DNA of 6,618 bases from JAGMDK01 sp023128695 (GCA_030628805.1 DAOVQG010000261.1:1-6618); one strand, 5' to 3'; shown: positions 1 through 5,304, counted from the stretch's first letter. The notes: a model not told the origin generated them from the sequence alone. Numbers and translations are program-made.

Positions 1-1
1 A

Positions 2-64
2 CCCGCTGCCCCCGGCGGTGGTGGTCCATTCGGTGTACCGTTAGGCAGCGAACCCGTGACCTGA
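2..64 (+). CDS. C-terminal tail of a gene cut by the left edge (tentative)
   Basis: Frame 2 is open from the window edge and ends at TGA 62-64. It reads as a Gly/Pro-rich tail (PAAPGGGGPFGVPLGSEPVT). Such low-complexity tails are common at protein C-termini in GC-rich bacteria, and a strong hairpin follows 42 bp later, which fits the end of a transcription unit. Only 20 residues are visible, so no family can be named and the frame itself is uncertain: frame 1 is also open up to 192. Confidence 0.3.
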   Translation, partial: PAAPGGGGPFGVPLGSEPVT

Positions 65-105
65 GGAACCGTATGCGTCAATCGCGCACGTACGGATCTG
101 TGGGA

Positions 106-131
106 GCCCTGGGTGAGCAATCACCCAGGGC
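106..131 (+). terminator. Perfect 11-bp hairpin with GCAA tetraloop
   Basis: The arms GCCCTGGGTGA (106-116) and TCACCCAGGGC (121-131) are exact reverse complements around a GCAA loop (117-120), a GNRA-type tetraloop. It lies between the presumed gene end at 64 and the lipoprotein gene at 271. No T-run follows the stem, so it is not a classical intrinsic terminator. It may still terminate transcription or protect an mRNA 3' end. Confidence 0.5.
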
Positions 132-270
132 CACCCGGCCACTTCACTTCGGTCCCCGCGGCGCACTGGCCGGATTGTCACTCGGTCGGTAAACTATGCG
201 CACCTTGTGAACGGGACTGGACGGCGCGGTTGGTCACAAGGGGACAAAGGCTGCAAAGCGAGGATACGTC

Positions 271-843
271 ATGAGAAGGATGCTACTCGGTACGTTGATG
301 ACAGGAATGCTGCTGGCAGCCGTGGGCTGCACCGAAGGCCCCACCAGAATCATCGGGCACAGCCTCGAGCGCTCATCGCAATGGTTCGGCGTGCTGGGCC
401 TGACCGGTGACAACAATAACCTGACGGTGTTGCGGGGCTCAAGGCTGATAAAACTATCAATCATCGGCGACAACAACACGGTGTCAGTCGAAGAGGGTGC
501 CATGCTCAACCGGGTGGAGTTCTGGGGAAACGGCAATACGCTGAGCATTCCTTCGTATCTGAGCTTGCGCTCGTCGGAAATCGGCACGAATCAGATTATT
601 CGCCGCCCGCGCGAGCCGCGGCCCCGCTCGGAGTGGCCGCCGCCGGTGTCGGTGCCGCCCGCGTACACGCCGCCCGAGACGGAGTTGGGGGACGCATCTG
701 AGGAGCCGCCGGAGACGACTGAGCCGGAGGTGGAGCAGGAGGAGGACCTCCCGGCCGAGACGGAGGTCGAGCCTGAGTTTCAGCCCCCGCCGAAGCCCGA
801 GGACGAATCTCCGTCGCCGCATGGGACGGGCGATAACGAGTAG
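271..843 (+). CDS. Small lipoprotein with beta-helix-type 20-residue repeats and Pro/Glu-rich tail
   Basis: This is a predicted lipoprotein of 190 residues and unknown function. The N-terminus is a type II signal peptide: RR at 2-3, a hydrophobic stretch, then AVGC with the lipidated Cys at residue 20. Residues about 40-110 hold a repeat centred on G-D/N-N motifs at 46, 66, 86 and 105, a spacing of 20, 20 and 19, with alternating hydrophobic residues between them. This pattern suggests a short right-handed beta-helix, and the style resembles DUF3060 proteins. Residues 111-190 are Pro/Glu-rich and probably disordered, perhaps a spacer through the cell envelope. The start is supported by GAGGA at 260-264, 6 nt upstream of ATG. 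No enzymatic motif is visible. It is probably exported and membrane-anchored; the DUF3060 assignment is by eye. Confidence 0.8.
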   Translation: MRRMLLGTLMTGMLLAAVGCTEGPTRIIGHSLERSSQWFGVLGLTGDNNNLTVLRGSRLIKLSIIGDNNTVSVEEGAMLNRVEFWGNGNTLSIPSYLSLRSSEIGTNQIIRRPREPRPRSEWPPPVSVPPAYTPPETELGDASEEPPETTEPEVEQEEDLPAETEVEPEFQPPPKPEDESPSPHGTGDNE

Positions 844-854
844 GGCGAGCTATC

Positions 855-941
855 ATGGCCGGAGCGGAATGGTACTACGCTGACAATGGGCAATCGGTGG
901 GGTGGCCCATCGGATGCGAAGGAGACTTGGGATGTCAATGA
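855..941 (+). pseudogene. Fragment resembling the start of a GYF_2 (DUF4339) domain
   Basis: A 28-codon frame starts at ATG 855 and ends at TGA 939-941, inside the start of the asparaginase gene. Its residues 5-15 read EWYYADNGQSV and are followed by GWPIG. This closely matches the opening of GYF_2 domains (W-Y-Y, a few residues, N/D-G-Q, then G-P-I/V). A GYF_2 domain needs about 45-50 residues, so the second half is missing, and a Trp is inserted in the usual G-P. It could be a remnant of a deleted gene or a small translated leader coupled to the asparaginase through the ATGTCAATGA overlap. No good ribosome binding site precedes it. The resemblance is by eye and over few residues. Confidence 0.4.
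919..924 (+). promoter_or_regulatory. Ribosome binding site fixing the asparaginase start
   Basis: AAGGAG lies 7 nt before ATG 932. It favours that start over the upstream in-frame GTG 902 and ATG 914, which would put extra residues before the twin-arginine motif and leave this site inside the gene. ATG 938 is also possible but spaced 13 nt away. Confidence 0.65.
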
Positions 942-2050
942 GCCGACGTGATTTCGTCCGTTCGACGGCAGGCTTGGCCGCCATCGGAATCGGAGGAGGA
1001 ACGATGAACGTTGCGGCGGCAGCCCGACGAGACGAGCGGATTCGACCGCGCCCCGGGCGGGCGGTGGTCATCGCCAGTGCCAACGGTATCCCGGCCTGCG
1101 ACTGCGCCATGGATTTGCTCCAGCAGGGCGGCGACCCCCTCGACGCCGTCGTCGCCGGCGTCAACCTCGTTGAGGACAACCCCGAAGATCACTCCGTCGG
1201 CTTCGGCGGCTTGCCGAACGAAGACGGCGTGGTCGAGCTGGACGCCTGTGTCATGCACGGGCCGACACACAAAGGCGGCGCCGTCGCAGCCCTGCAAAAT
1301 ATCCGTAACCCCTCCAGCGTCGCAAAACTCGTCATGCAACGCACCGACCACGTGCTGCTCGTCGGCGAAGGCGCCCTGCGGTTCGCTAAGGCGCACGGCT
1401 TCAAGGAGCAGGACCTGCTCACCGACGAGGCTCGCCGCATCTGGCTCAGGTGGAAGGAAAAGCACTCGGACCGCGACGACTGGATTCACCCGGAAGCCGA
1501 CCTCGAGGCCGCCCGGTTCCTGGGTAGAAATGATGTAGAGTACACCTACGGAACCATCAGTTGCATGGCCCTGACGCCGAACGGCGACCTCGGCGGGTGC
1601 ACGACGACCTCGGGCCTGTCGTACAAGATCCCCGGCCGCGTGGGGGACTCGCCCATCCTTGGGGCCGGGCTGTACGTCGACAATGAAGTCGGGGCCTGCG
1701 GCTCGACCGGCCGCGGCGAGGCCAACCTCATCAATTGCTCCAGCTTCCTGGTCGTGGAACTGATGCGCGGCGGGGCGACGCCGGAGGAGGCATGCAAACA
1801 AGTGTTGAAGCGCGTGGCGGACCGGACCGAACCGCGGCTGCGGAACGGCCAGGGGCAGCCGAGCTACCAGCTCAAGCTGTACGCCGTTCGCCGCGATGGG
1901 ATGGTGGGCGGCGCGTGCATGCGTGGAGACGAGGGCCGGATGGCCGTGCACGACGGCAAAGAGTGCCGGCTGGTCGGCCTCGAGGGCTTGTACCCCGCAC
2001 TGCCATTGCCGGCGAGTCTATCGCCGACCGAGCAACAGAAGCGTAGCTAG
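932..2050 (+). CDS. Tat-exported N4-(beta-N-acetylglucosaminyl)-L-asparaginase (glycosylasparaginase)
   Basis: This is an Ntn-hydrolase of the glycosylasparaginase family (peptidase family T2), which cleaves the GlcNAc-Asn linkage of glycoproteins. The 372-residue protein begins with a twin-arginine signal, SRRDFV at 4-9, then a hydrophobic segment ending near AAAA, so it is exported folded. The alpha part carries the conserved GGLPNEDGVVELDA and HVLLVGEGALRFA stretches. The expected self-cleavage site is Gly207-Thr208 in YGTISC, with Thr208 becoming the N-terminal nucleophile. Substrate-binding GRVGDSP follows (Arg236, Asp239), then the oxyanion-hole STGRG (Thr259-Gly260). In the human and Flavobacterium enzymes Asp precedes the catalytic Thr; here it is Gly, a variant I recall from many bacterial Tat-exported homologues. 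Length is normal. It may serve glycoprotein breakdown in the periplasm. No operon partner is evident. Confidence 0.93.
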   Translation: MSMSRRDFVRSTAGLAAIGIGGGTMNVAAAARRDERIRPRPGRAVVIASANGIPACDCAMDLLQQGGDPLDAVVAGVNLVEDNPEDHSVGFGGLPNEDGVVELDACVMHGPTHKGGAVAALQNIRNPSSVAKLVMQRTDHVLLVGEGALRFAKAHGFKEQDLLTDEARRIWLRWKEKHSDRDDWIHPEADLEAARFLGRNDVEYTYGTISCMALTPNGDLGGCTTTSGLSYKIPGRVGDSPILGAGLYVDNEVGACGSTGRGEANLINCSSFLVVELMRGGATPEEACKQVLKRVADRTEPRLRNGQGQPSYQLKLYAVRRDGMVGGACMRGDEGRMAVHDGKECRLVGLEGLYPALPLPASLSPTEQQKRS

Positions 2051-2063
2051 TAGCGTTGTTCAT

Positions 2064-2072
2064 TGATACAAT
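2064..2072 (+). promoter_or_regulatory. Candidate extended -10 promoter of the ATPase cassette
   Basis: TGATACAAT fits the extended -10 form TGnTATAAT with one mismatch. It stands in an AT-richer 49-bp gap after the asparaginase stop. No good -35 is present (TAGCTA at 17 bp spacing), as is usual for extended -10 promoters. The start of transcription would fall near 2079, giving a leader of about 20 nt with a GAGGA ribosome binding site at 2088-2092. Confidence 0.42.
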
Positions 2073-2089
2073 CGGTTTCGTTAAACCGA
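2072..2089 (+). promoter_or_regulatory. 7-bp hairpin touching the ATPase ribosome binding site
   Basis: TCGGTTT (2072-2078) and AAACCGA (2083-2089) are exact reverse complements around a CGTT loop. The right arm covers the first two bases of GAGGA (2088-2092), the ribosome binding site 7 nt before ATG 2100. It could weakly modulate translation or be a short attenuator for read-through from the asparaginase gene. If transcription begins near 2079 the hairpin would not form on the short mRNA, so it would act only on read-through transcripts. Confidence 0.35.
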
Positions 2090-2099
2090 GGAACCGGCG

Positions 2100-3290
2100 A
2101 TGATCACGCGCTTCCGCGTCCAGAATTACAAAGCTCTTCGCGACGTGACGCTCGACCTTACGCCGATCCACGTCCTGATCGGCCCCAATGACTCGGGCAA
2201 AACCAGCATTCTGGAAGCGATCGCCGCGCTGTGCCGGAGTGTCGATCACGAGTTAATGGCAGCCTTCACCGGTTTGTGGGAAGGAACCGGCCTCGTGTGG
2301 AACCATGAGGGAGAGCTCCCCGTTTCCTTTGAGGCCATACTTGAGACTGATGGATCAGTTGTCGAGTACGAGTTATCATGTCGCTTCGCAGACAATGGCC
2401 GACGGCCCACTTCATACAATGAGCGTATCATATTCGCGCCAGATAAACTCGAATGGCCGAATCGGGGGGGATTGCCGCATTCAAACGTACTGAACCTGAC
2501 ACAAGGCAAGGTGCCAAGAAAAGATGATAATACTAATAATGAAGTAGTCTGGCTCGTCCACGTCGCGCTCAAGGGTGTCCATTTCTATCGTTGGAACCCG
2601 CGCATGCTCGCCTTACCGGTCGCACCGGACCTGAATCGCCGTTTTCGAATGGAATCCGATGGTTTCGGGCTGGCGTTGTGCCTTGACGATATTCTGGGAT
2701 ATGACCGGGATCGTTTCACTGCCCTGGAGAAACGCTTCCAGAGCATTTTCCCTGACGTGAAGTCGATCAAGCTTATCCCGGAATTAGCTTACCGGGCACC
2801 GACCGACGACCCGAGACAGGTCTCCATGTTGCAGAACGCTGATGGCAAGGGGATCTATTTCGACTTTGCCGGTCGCGGGCTGATATCCGCATCGCAGGTA
2901 TCCGACGGGGTGTTATTGATCTTGGCGTATCTCGCGGTCTTCTATCTGCCACAGCCGCCGCGCGTCCTCCTCGTGGAAGAGCCCGAGAACGGCATCCATC
3001 CCAAGCGGCTTAAGGACATTCTCGGCATCCTCCGTAATCTCGTCAAGGAGCAATCCCACACGCAAGTGATTCTCACCACCCATTCGCCATACGTGGTCGA
3101 CCTCTTCCAGCCCGAGGAAGTTACTCTGTGTCAGAAAGAAGGCGACGGTTCGGTAACGGTCCATCGCCTCTCCGACAGCAAAACCATCCGTGAACAGGCT
3201 GATTACTTCACACTCGGCGAAATCTGGACCGGCGAGGGCGATGAGGCACTCGCCGAGCCCGCCGCCCCGGATCAGGAACCGGCGTCGTGA
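2100..3290 (+). CDS. OLD/RecF-type AAA (ABC-class) ATPase, first gene of a two-gene cassette
   Basis: This is a 396-residue P-loop ATPase of the SMC/RecF/OLD type (AAA_15/AAA_21 style). It opens with the typical ITRFRVQNYKALRDV strand and Walker A GPNDSGKTS at 28-36. A middle region (about 50-260) probably forms the inserted arm or sensor part. A degenerate ABC signature, SQVSDG, lies at 265-270, Walker B RVLLVEEPE at 288-296 and the switch histidine in TTHSP at His328. No TOPRIM domain is fused at the C-terminus, unlike full-length OLD nucleases. The next gene overlaps by 4 bp and supplies a TOPRIM-like protein, so the two probably form a complex in which ATP hydrolysis controls the effector. 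Parts such as 2520-2550 are AT-rich compared with neighbouring genes, which suggests horizontal acquisition. A role in anti-phage defence is an inference. Confidence 0.9.
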   Translation: MITRFRVQNYKALRDVTLDLTPIHVLIGPNDSGKTSILEAIAALCRSVDHELMAAFTGLWEGTGLVWNHEGELPVSFEAILETDGSVVEYELSCRFADNGRRPTSYNERIIFAPDKLEWPNRGGLPHSNVLNLTQGKVPRKDDNTNNEVVWLVHVALKGVHFYRWNPRMLALPVAPDLNRRFRMESDGFGLALCLDDILGYDRDRFTALEKRFQSIFPDVKSIKLIPELAYRAPTDDPRQVSMLQNADGKGIYFDFAGRGLISASQVSDGVLLILAYLAVFYLPQPPRVLLVEEPENGIHPKRLKDILGILRNLVKEQSHTQVILTTHSPYVVDLFQPEEVTLCQKEGDGSVTVHRLSDSKTIREQADYFTLGEIWTGEGDEALAEPAAPDQEPAS

Positions 3291-3892
3291 AGGTCCTGAT
3301 CGTCTCCGAGGGGAAGCACGAACTGTCCGGCGCCCTCAAGACGCTCGTGCAGCGGCTGGCGCCGTCGATCAAGCAATGTGATCAGGATCGGGTCAGCCGA
3401 AATGATATTCATGTCCATTGCGGCAAAACCAAGGGGTATGCCAAGCGAGCAGTACGTTGGATACGCGAGGCCCAGAAGCGCGGTTACGATGCCTTGGTGC
3501 TCGTTATCGACCAGGATAACCATCCCGAGCGGACGCGTGAGTTGGATGAAGCCCAAGAATCTGGGTTGACTATTCGCATTCGCCGCGCGCTCGGCGTGGC
3601 GATCCGGACCTTTGACGCCTGGATGCTGGCGGATGAACGGGCTCTGGGTGCTGTCCTGGGTTATATAGTCGACCGACAGCCCAGTCCAGAAAGAATCGCT
3701 GATCCCAAGAGCAGATGTCTCGCGTTGCTGAAGGGGAGCAAGAAAAGGATGACTCCGTCAGACATGTACTCGGCCGTAGCGGAGGACACCGACCTCGGCA
3801 CTCTGGAGGCCCGCTGTCCAAAGGGTTTTGCACCCTTTGCCAAACGTGTCCGCATGTTGCGAGCATTGAATTCGTCAAACACCGGCCGGTAA
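3287..3892 (+). CDS. DUF4276/TOPRIM-like protein, probable effector of the ATPase cassette
   Basis: The 201-residue product starts at GTG 3287, overlapping the ATPase stop (GTGA), which indicates translational coupling. The fold signals are TOPRIM-like: an N-terminal strand with acidic Glu8 in LIVSEGKHE, then LVLVIDQDN with Asp75 and Asp77 as a D-x-D pair that could bind Mg2+. FDAWMLADE (109-117) resembles the E-A-W-L-L-A-D motif of DUF4276 proteins, and the C-terminal DTDLGTLEARCPKGFAPF (around Cys167) resembles their usual ending. DUF4276 genes often sit beside AAA ATPases. Known analogues by architecture are AriB of PARIS (DUF4435) and the TOPRIM half of OLD nucleases. The likely role is nucleic acid cleavage or cell-toxic activity released by the ATPase, but nuclease activity is not shown by sequence alone. 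The first acidic motif is intact, so it does not look decayed. Confidence 0.8.
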   Translation: MKVLIVSEGKHELSGALKTLVQRLAPSIKQCDQDRVSRNDIHVHCGKTKGYAKRAVRWIREAQKRGYDALVLVIDQDNHPERTRELDEAQESGLTIRIRRALGVAIRTFDAWMLADERALGAVLGYIVDRQPSPERIADPKSRCLALLKGSKKRMTPSDMYSAVAEDTDLGTLEARCPKGFAPFAKRVRMLRALNSSNTGR

Positions 3893-3908
3893 CAGTCCGC
3901 CGCAAAAG

Positions 3909-3922
3909 TCGGCTTCGGCCGA
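3909..3922 (+). repeat. UUCG-tetraloop mini-hairpin within the element
   Basis: TCGGC (3909-3913) and GCCGA (3918-3922) pair around a TTCG loop, followed by AAA. It covers most of the 14-nt segment that breaks the otherwise perfect 47-bp stem. The stem competes with the outer arm for bases 3909-3911, so the element can adopt alternative folds. Confidence 0.5.
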
Positions 3923-3930
3923 AAATGTAG

Positions 3931-3952
3931 CGTCCGGGCTCTGTCCCGGACG
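3931..3952 (+). repeat. Palindromic unit, left copy
   Basis: CGTCCGGG (3931-3938) and CCCGGACG (3945-3952) form an 8-bp stem around a CTCTGT loop. An inverted copy lies at 3984-4005. This is a REP-like palindromic unit, and the two copies in opposite orientation give a BIME-like arrangement. Confidence 0.7.
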
Positions 3953-3983
3953 TAGAATACGGAGAAAACCTCTCCCGCAACGA

Positions 3984-4005
3984 CGTCCGGGACAGAGCCC
4001 GGACG
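3984..4005 (-). repeat. Palindromic unit, right inverted copy
   Basis: This is the exact reverse complement of 3931-3952, with an ACAGAG loop on the plus strand. Both copies share the same six flanking bases on one side (GTAG and beyond), so the repeated unit is larger than the hairpin. Confidence 0.7.
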
Positions 4006-4040
4006 CTACACGACTTTTGCGGCGGACTGGTAAGATTTGC

Positions 4041-4322
4041 TCAGAAGACATACCAGTACACGAACGCCGCGATGACCGCGAGGACCACCACGACGAACCA
4101 TACATTCCGGCGGGTCGGTACGCCGGTGCTCTGGACGATCCACTCGCCGCAATAGGGGCAGCGGTCGGCGAAATCGGGGACGGGGCGGCGACAGTTGGGA
4201 CAGGGGACGGCGGGCGTTTCGTCGTCATCATCGTCGATCAGGTCGCACTCCTGCGGACCTTCTGGATCATCTATCTCCCACGCCTCGTCGTACAGATCAT
4301 CTTGATCGAAACGTCCGGGCAT
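4041..4322 (-). CDS. Tail-anchored zinc-ribbon membrane protein
   Basis: This is a 93-residue protein of unknown role. Residues 1-40 are acidic, with a run of Asp/Glu around 27-36. A zinc ribbon follows with Cys41-x2-Cys44-x10-Cys55-x2-Cys58 (CPNC and CPYC knuckles). After Arg71-Arg72 a single hydrophobic helix (about 74-92, VWFVVVVLAVIAAFVYWYV) ends the protein. By the positive-inside rule the ribbon should face the cytoplasm, with the protein tail-anchored. Similar small proteins are widespread and mostly uncharacterised; adaptor or structural roles are guesses. The stop lies 11 bp from the 137-bp inverted repeat. No strong ribosome binding site precedes the ATG. It is transcribed divergently from scpB. 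Confidence 0.82.
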   Translation of the reverse strand: MPGRFDQDDLYDEAWEIDDPEGPQECDLIDDDDDETPAVPCPNCRRPVPDFADRCPYCGEWIVQSTGVPTRRNVWFVVVVLAVIAAFVYWYVF

Positions 4323-4360
4323 CTCAGCGTACCAGCGGGAGGATGCGTTTGAACAACCCC

Positions 4361-4366
4361 ATTATC
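4361..4366 (-). promoter_or_regulatory. Candidate -10 element for the zinc-ribbon gene
   Basis: On the minus strand this reads GATAAT, five of six matches to TATAAT, about 40 nt upstream of the ATG at 4322. I see no convincing -35 at 16-18 bp. It is the most AT-rich spot on that side of the 4323-4521 intergenic region. Confidence 0.28.
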
Positions 4367-4440
4367 ACGTAGTTTGGCACACGCCGGGAACTGCCGCAAA
4401 TCGGCGGCCCGACAAAAGGCCCGGGAATTGTAAAAAAGAC

Positions 4441-4469
4441 TGGACGAAGCCCGGCCGGTCAGCTAGCAT
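4441..4469 (+). promoter_or_regulatory. Candidate promoter of scpB
   Basis: TGGACG (4441-4446) and TAGCAT (4464-4469) are each four of six matches to the sigma-70 -35 and -10 boxes, with the ideal 17-bp spacing. Transcription would start near 4476, just past the ATG at 4474. If real, this promoter would exclude that start codon and leave ATG 4522. Confidence 0.3.
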
Positions 4470-4509
4470 TTAGATGGTTTCGGAGCGAGTGTATTCTGTC
4501 ACGGATGAC

Positions 4510-4514
4510 GAGGT
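4510..4514 (+). promoter_or_regulatory. Ribosome binding site favouring the scpB start at 4522
   Basis: GAGGT lies 7 nt before ATG 4522. The alternative in-frame ATG at 4474 has no purine-rich site in front of it, while most other genes in this window have one. Confidence 0.5.
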
Positions 4515-4521
4515 AAACGCG

Positions 4522-5304
4522 ATGGATCGCGAAGAATACCCAGTAGCGGTGGAATTGGGGGACGCATCCGCACCCGTCTGCATCCCTGAAGGACCAAGCG
4601 TGGAGCCTGTGCACGGCGACGCTGTCGAACCAGCCTCACTGTGTGACGGCGGCGCGACGCCGCAACCCCAGGCTCTCATCTCCCAAAATGAGTTGAATGC
4701 CGAGGTCGAGCCGGCGCAGGTGATCGAGGCGCTGCTGTTCGCGTCGGACACGCCGCTCAGTGCCGCCCGTTTGGCGGAGTTGTCGGGGATGGGTTCGGCC
4801 GGGCAAGTGAGAGTCCACGTGGCGGCCTTGAACGAGAAATACGCGGCCGCCGGTCTGTCATTTCGCATCGAGGCGATCTCGCGCGGCTACCAGATGTTGA
4901 CGCTGCCGGCCTATCGTCCCTGGCTGGTCAAGCTAAACAAGCATCGCGGGCAAACCCGCCTCTCGCCCGCCGCCCTGGAAACGCTCTCGATCGTGGCCTA
5001 CAAGCAGCCGGTGATCCGGGCCGACGTCGAGGCGATCCGCGGAGTGGCCTGTGGCGAAGTCTTGAACCGCCTGCGTGAAATGGGCCTGCTCAAGATCATC
5101 GGCCGCGCGGAGATCGTCGGGCGACCGATGCTGTATGGAACTACCCGTAAATTCCTCGACATATTCGGGCTGGCGGACCTCGATGACTTGCCGCCCATGG
5201 AAACACTGACCCTTCGGCGTCCGGAACCGCCGGCAGAGGAGGAAGAGGACGCCGCCGCGAATGAAACGCCGGCGGAGATACCCGTAGTGGTCGCCGGGGC
5301 GTAG
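4522..5304 (+). CDS. scpB: Segregation and condensation protein B
   Basis: ScpB is the winged-helix (kite) subunit that, with ScpA kleisin and SMC, forms the bacterial condensin-like complex for chromosome segregation, acting on the nucleoid. From ATG 4522 the protein has 260 residues. The first winged helix begins near PAQVIEALLFASDTPLS (64-80). The second contains LSPAALETLSIVAYKQPVIR (147-166), the most conserved ScpB stretch, and GRPMLYGTTRKFLDIFGL (200-217) closes the core. Typical ScpB is about 180-200 residues; the excess is a low-complexity N-terminal arm of about 60 residues and an acidic tail (PAEEEEDAAANE). An in-frame ATG at 4474 would add 16 residues; I prefer 4522 for its ribosome binding site. 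scpA is not adjacent, although the two are often neighbours. Confidence 0.93.
   Translation: MDREEYPVAVELGDASAPVCIPEGPSVEPVHGDAVEPASLCDGGATPQPQALISQNELNAEVEPAQVIEALLFASDTPLSAARLAELSGMGSAGQVRVHVAALNEKYAAAGLSFRIEAISRGYQMLTLPAYRPWLVKLNKHRGQTRLSPAALETLSIVAYKQPVIRADVEAIRGVACGEVLNRLREMGLLKIIGRAEIVGRPMLYGTTRKFLDIFGLADLDDLPPMETLTLRRPEPPAEEEEDAAANETPAEIPVVVAGA

Larger units (their letters stand above)
3893..4029. mobile_element. 137-bp MITE-like/BIME-like inverted-repeat element with GTAA flanks
   Basis: The outer arms (3893-3911 and 4011-4029, 19 bp) and inner arms (3926-3953 and 3983-4010, 28 bp) are both perfect reverse complements. Together they give a 47-bp stem interrupted only by a 14-nt bulge on the left (3912-3925), with a 29-nt loop (3954-3982). 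Each inner arm is itself a hairpin. GTAA occurs immediately outside both ends (3889-3892 and 4030-4033), which looks like a 4-bp target duplication. The left copy contains the TAA stop of the upstream gene. No coding sequence is inside, so any movement would need a transposase from elsewhere. Lying between convergent genes, it could also serve as a bidirectional transcription stop, though there is no T-run. Confidence 0.75.

Noticed and set aside
73..192. 39-codon ORF with a GAGGA site 5 nt before its ATG
   Set aside because: It runs through the perfect 11-bp hairpin at 106-131, and its Arg-rich translation has no recognisable pattern. The hairpin explains the sequence better.
175..197. TTGTCA with TAAACT as a promoter for the lipoprotein gene
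   Set aside because: The gap between the boxes is only 9 bp, far too short for sigma-70, and no other -10 lies at 16-18 bp.
685..698. 14-nt match TTGGGGGACGCATC also at 4555-4568, giving the peptide ELGDAS in both the lipoprotein and ScpB
   Set aside because: The match does not extend on either side and both lie in low-complexity protein parts. Chance or shared codon bias is enough to explain it.
484..822. Arg/Leu-rich minus-strand frame opposite the lipoprotein tail
   Set aside because: It is the complement of the Pro/Glu-rich tail; the Arg/Leu bias is simply the reverse of those codons.
935..1951. 338-codon open frame on the minus strand
   Set aside because: It lies antisense to the asparaginase gene, whose motifs are unmistakable. 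Long antisense frames are usual in GC-rich codon usage, and the translation shows no family motifs.
3893..4029. CRISPR array
   Set aside because: The repeats are inverted, not direct, and there are only two copies with no regularly spaced series of spacers.
4374..4394. Possible sigma-54 promoter (TGGCAC followed by TGCC)
   Set aside because: The GG and GC dinucleotides are 15 bases apart instead of the required 10.
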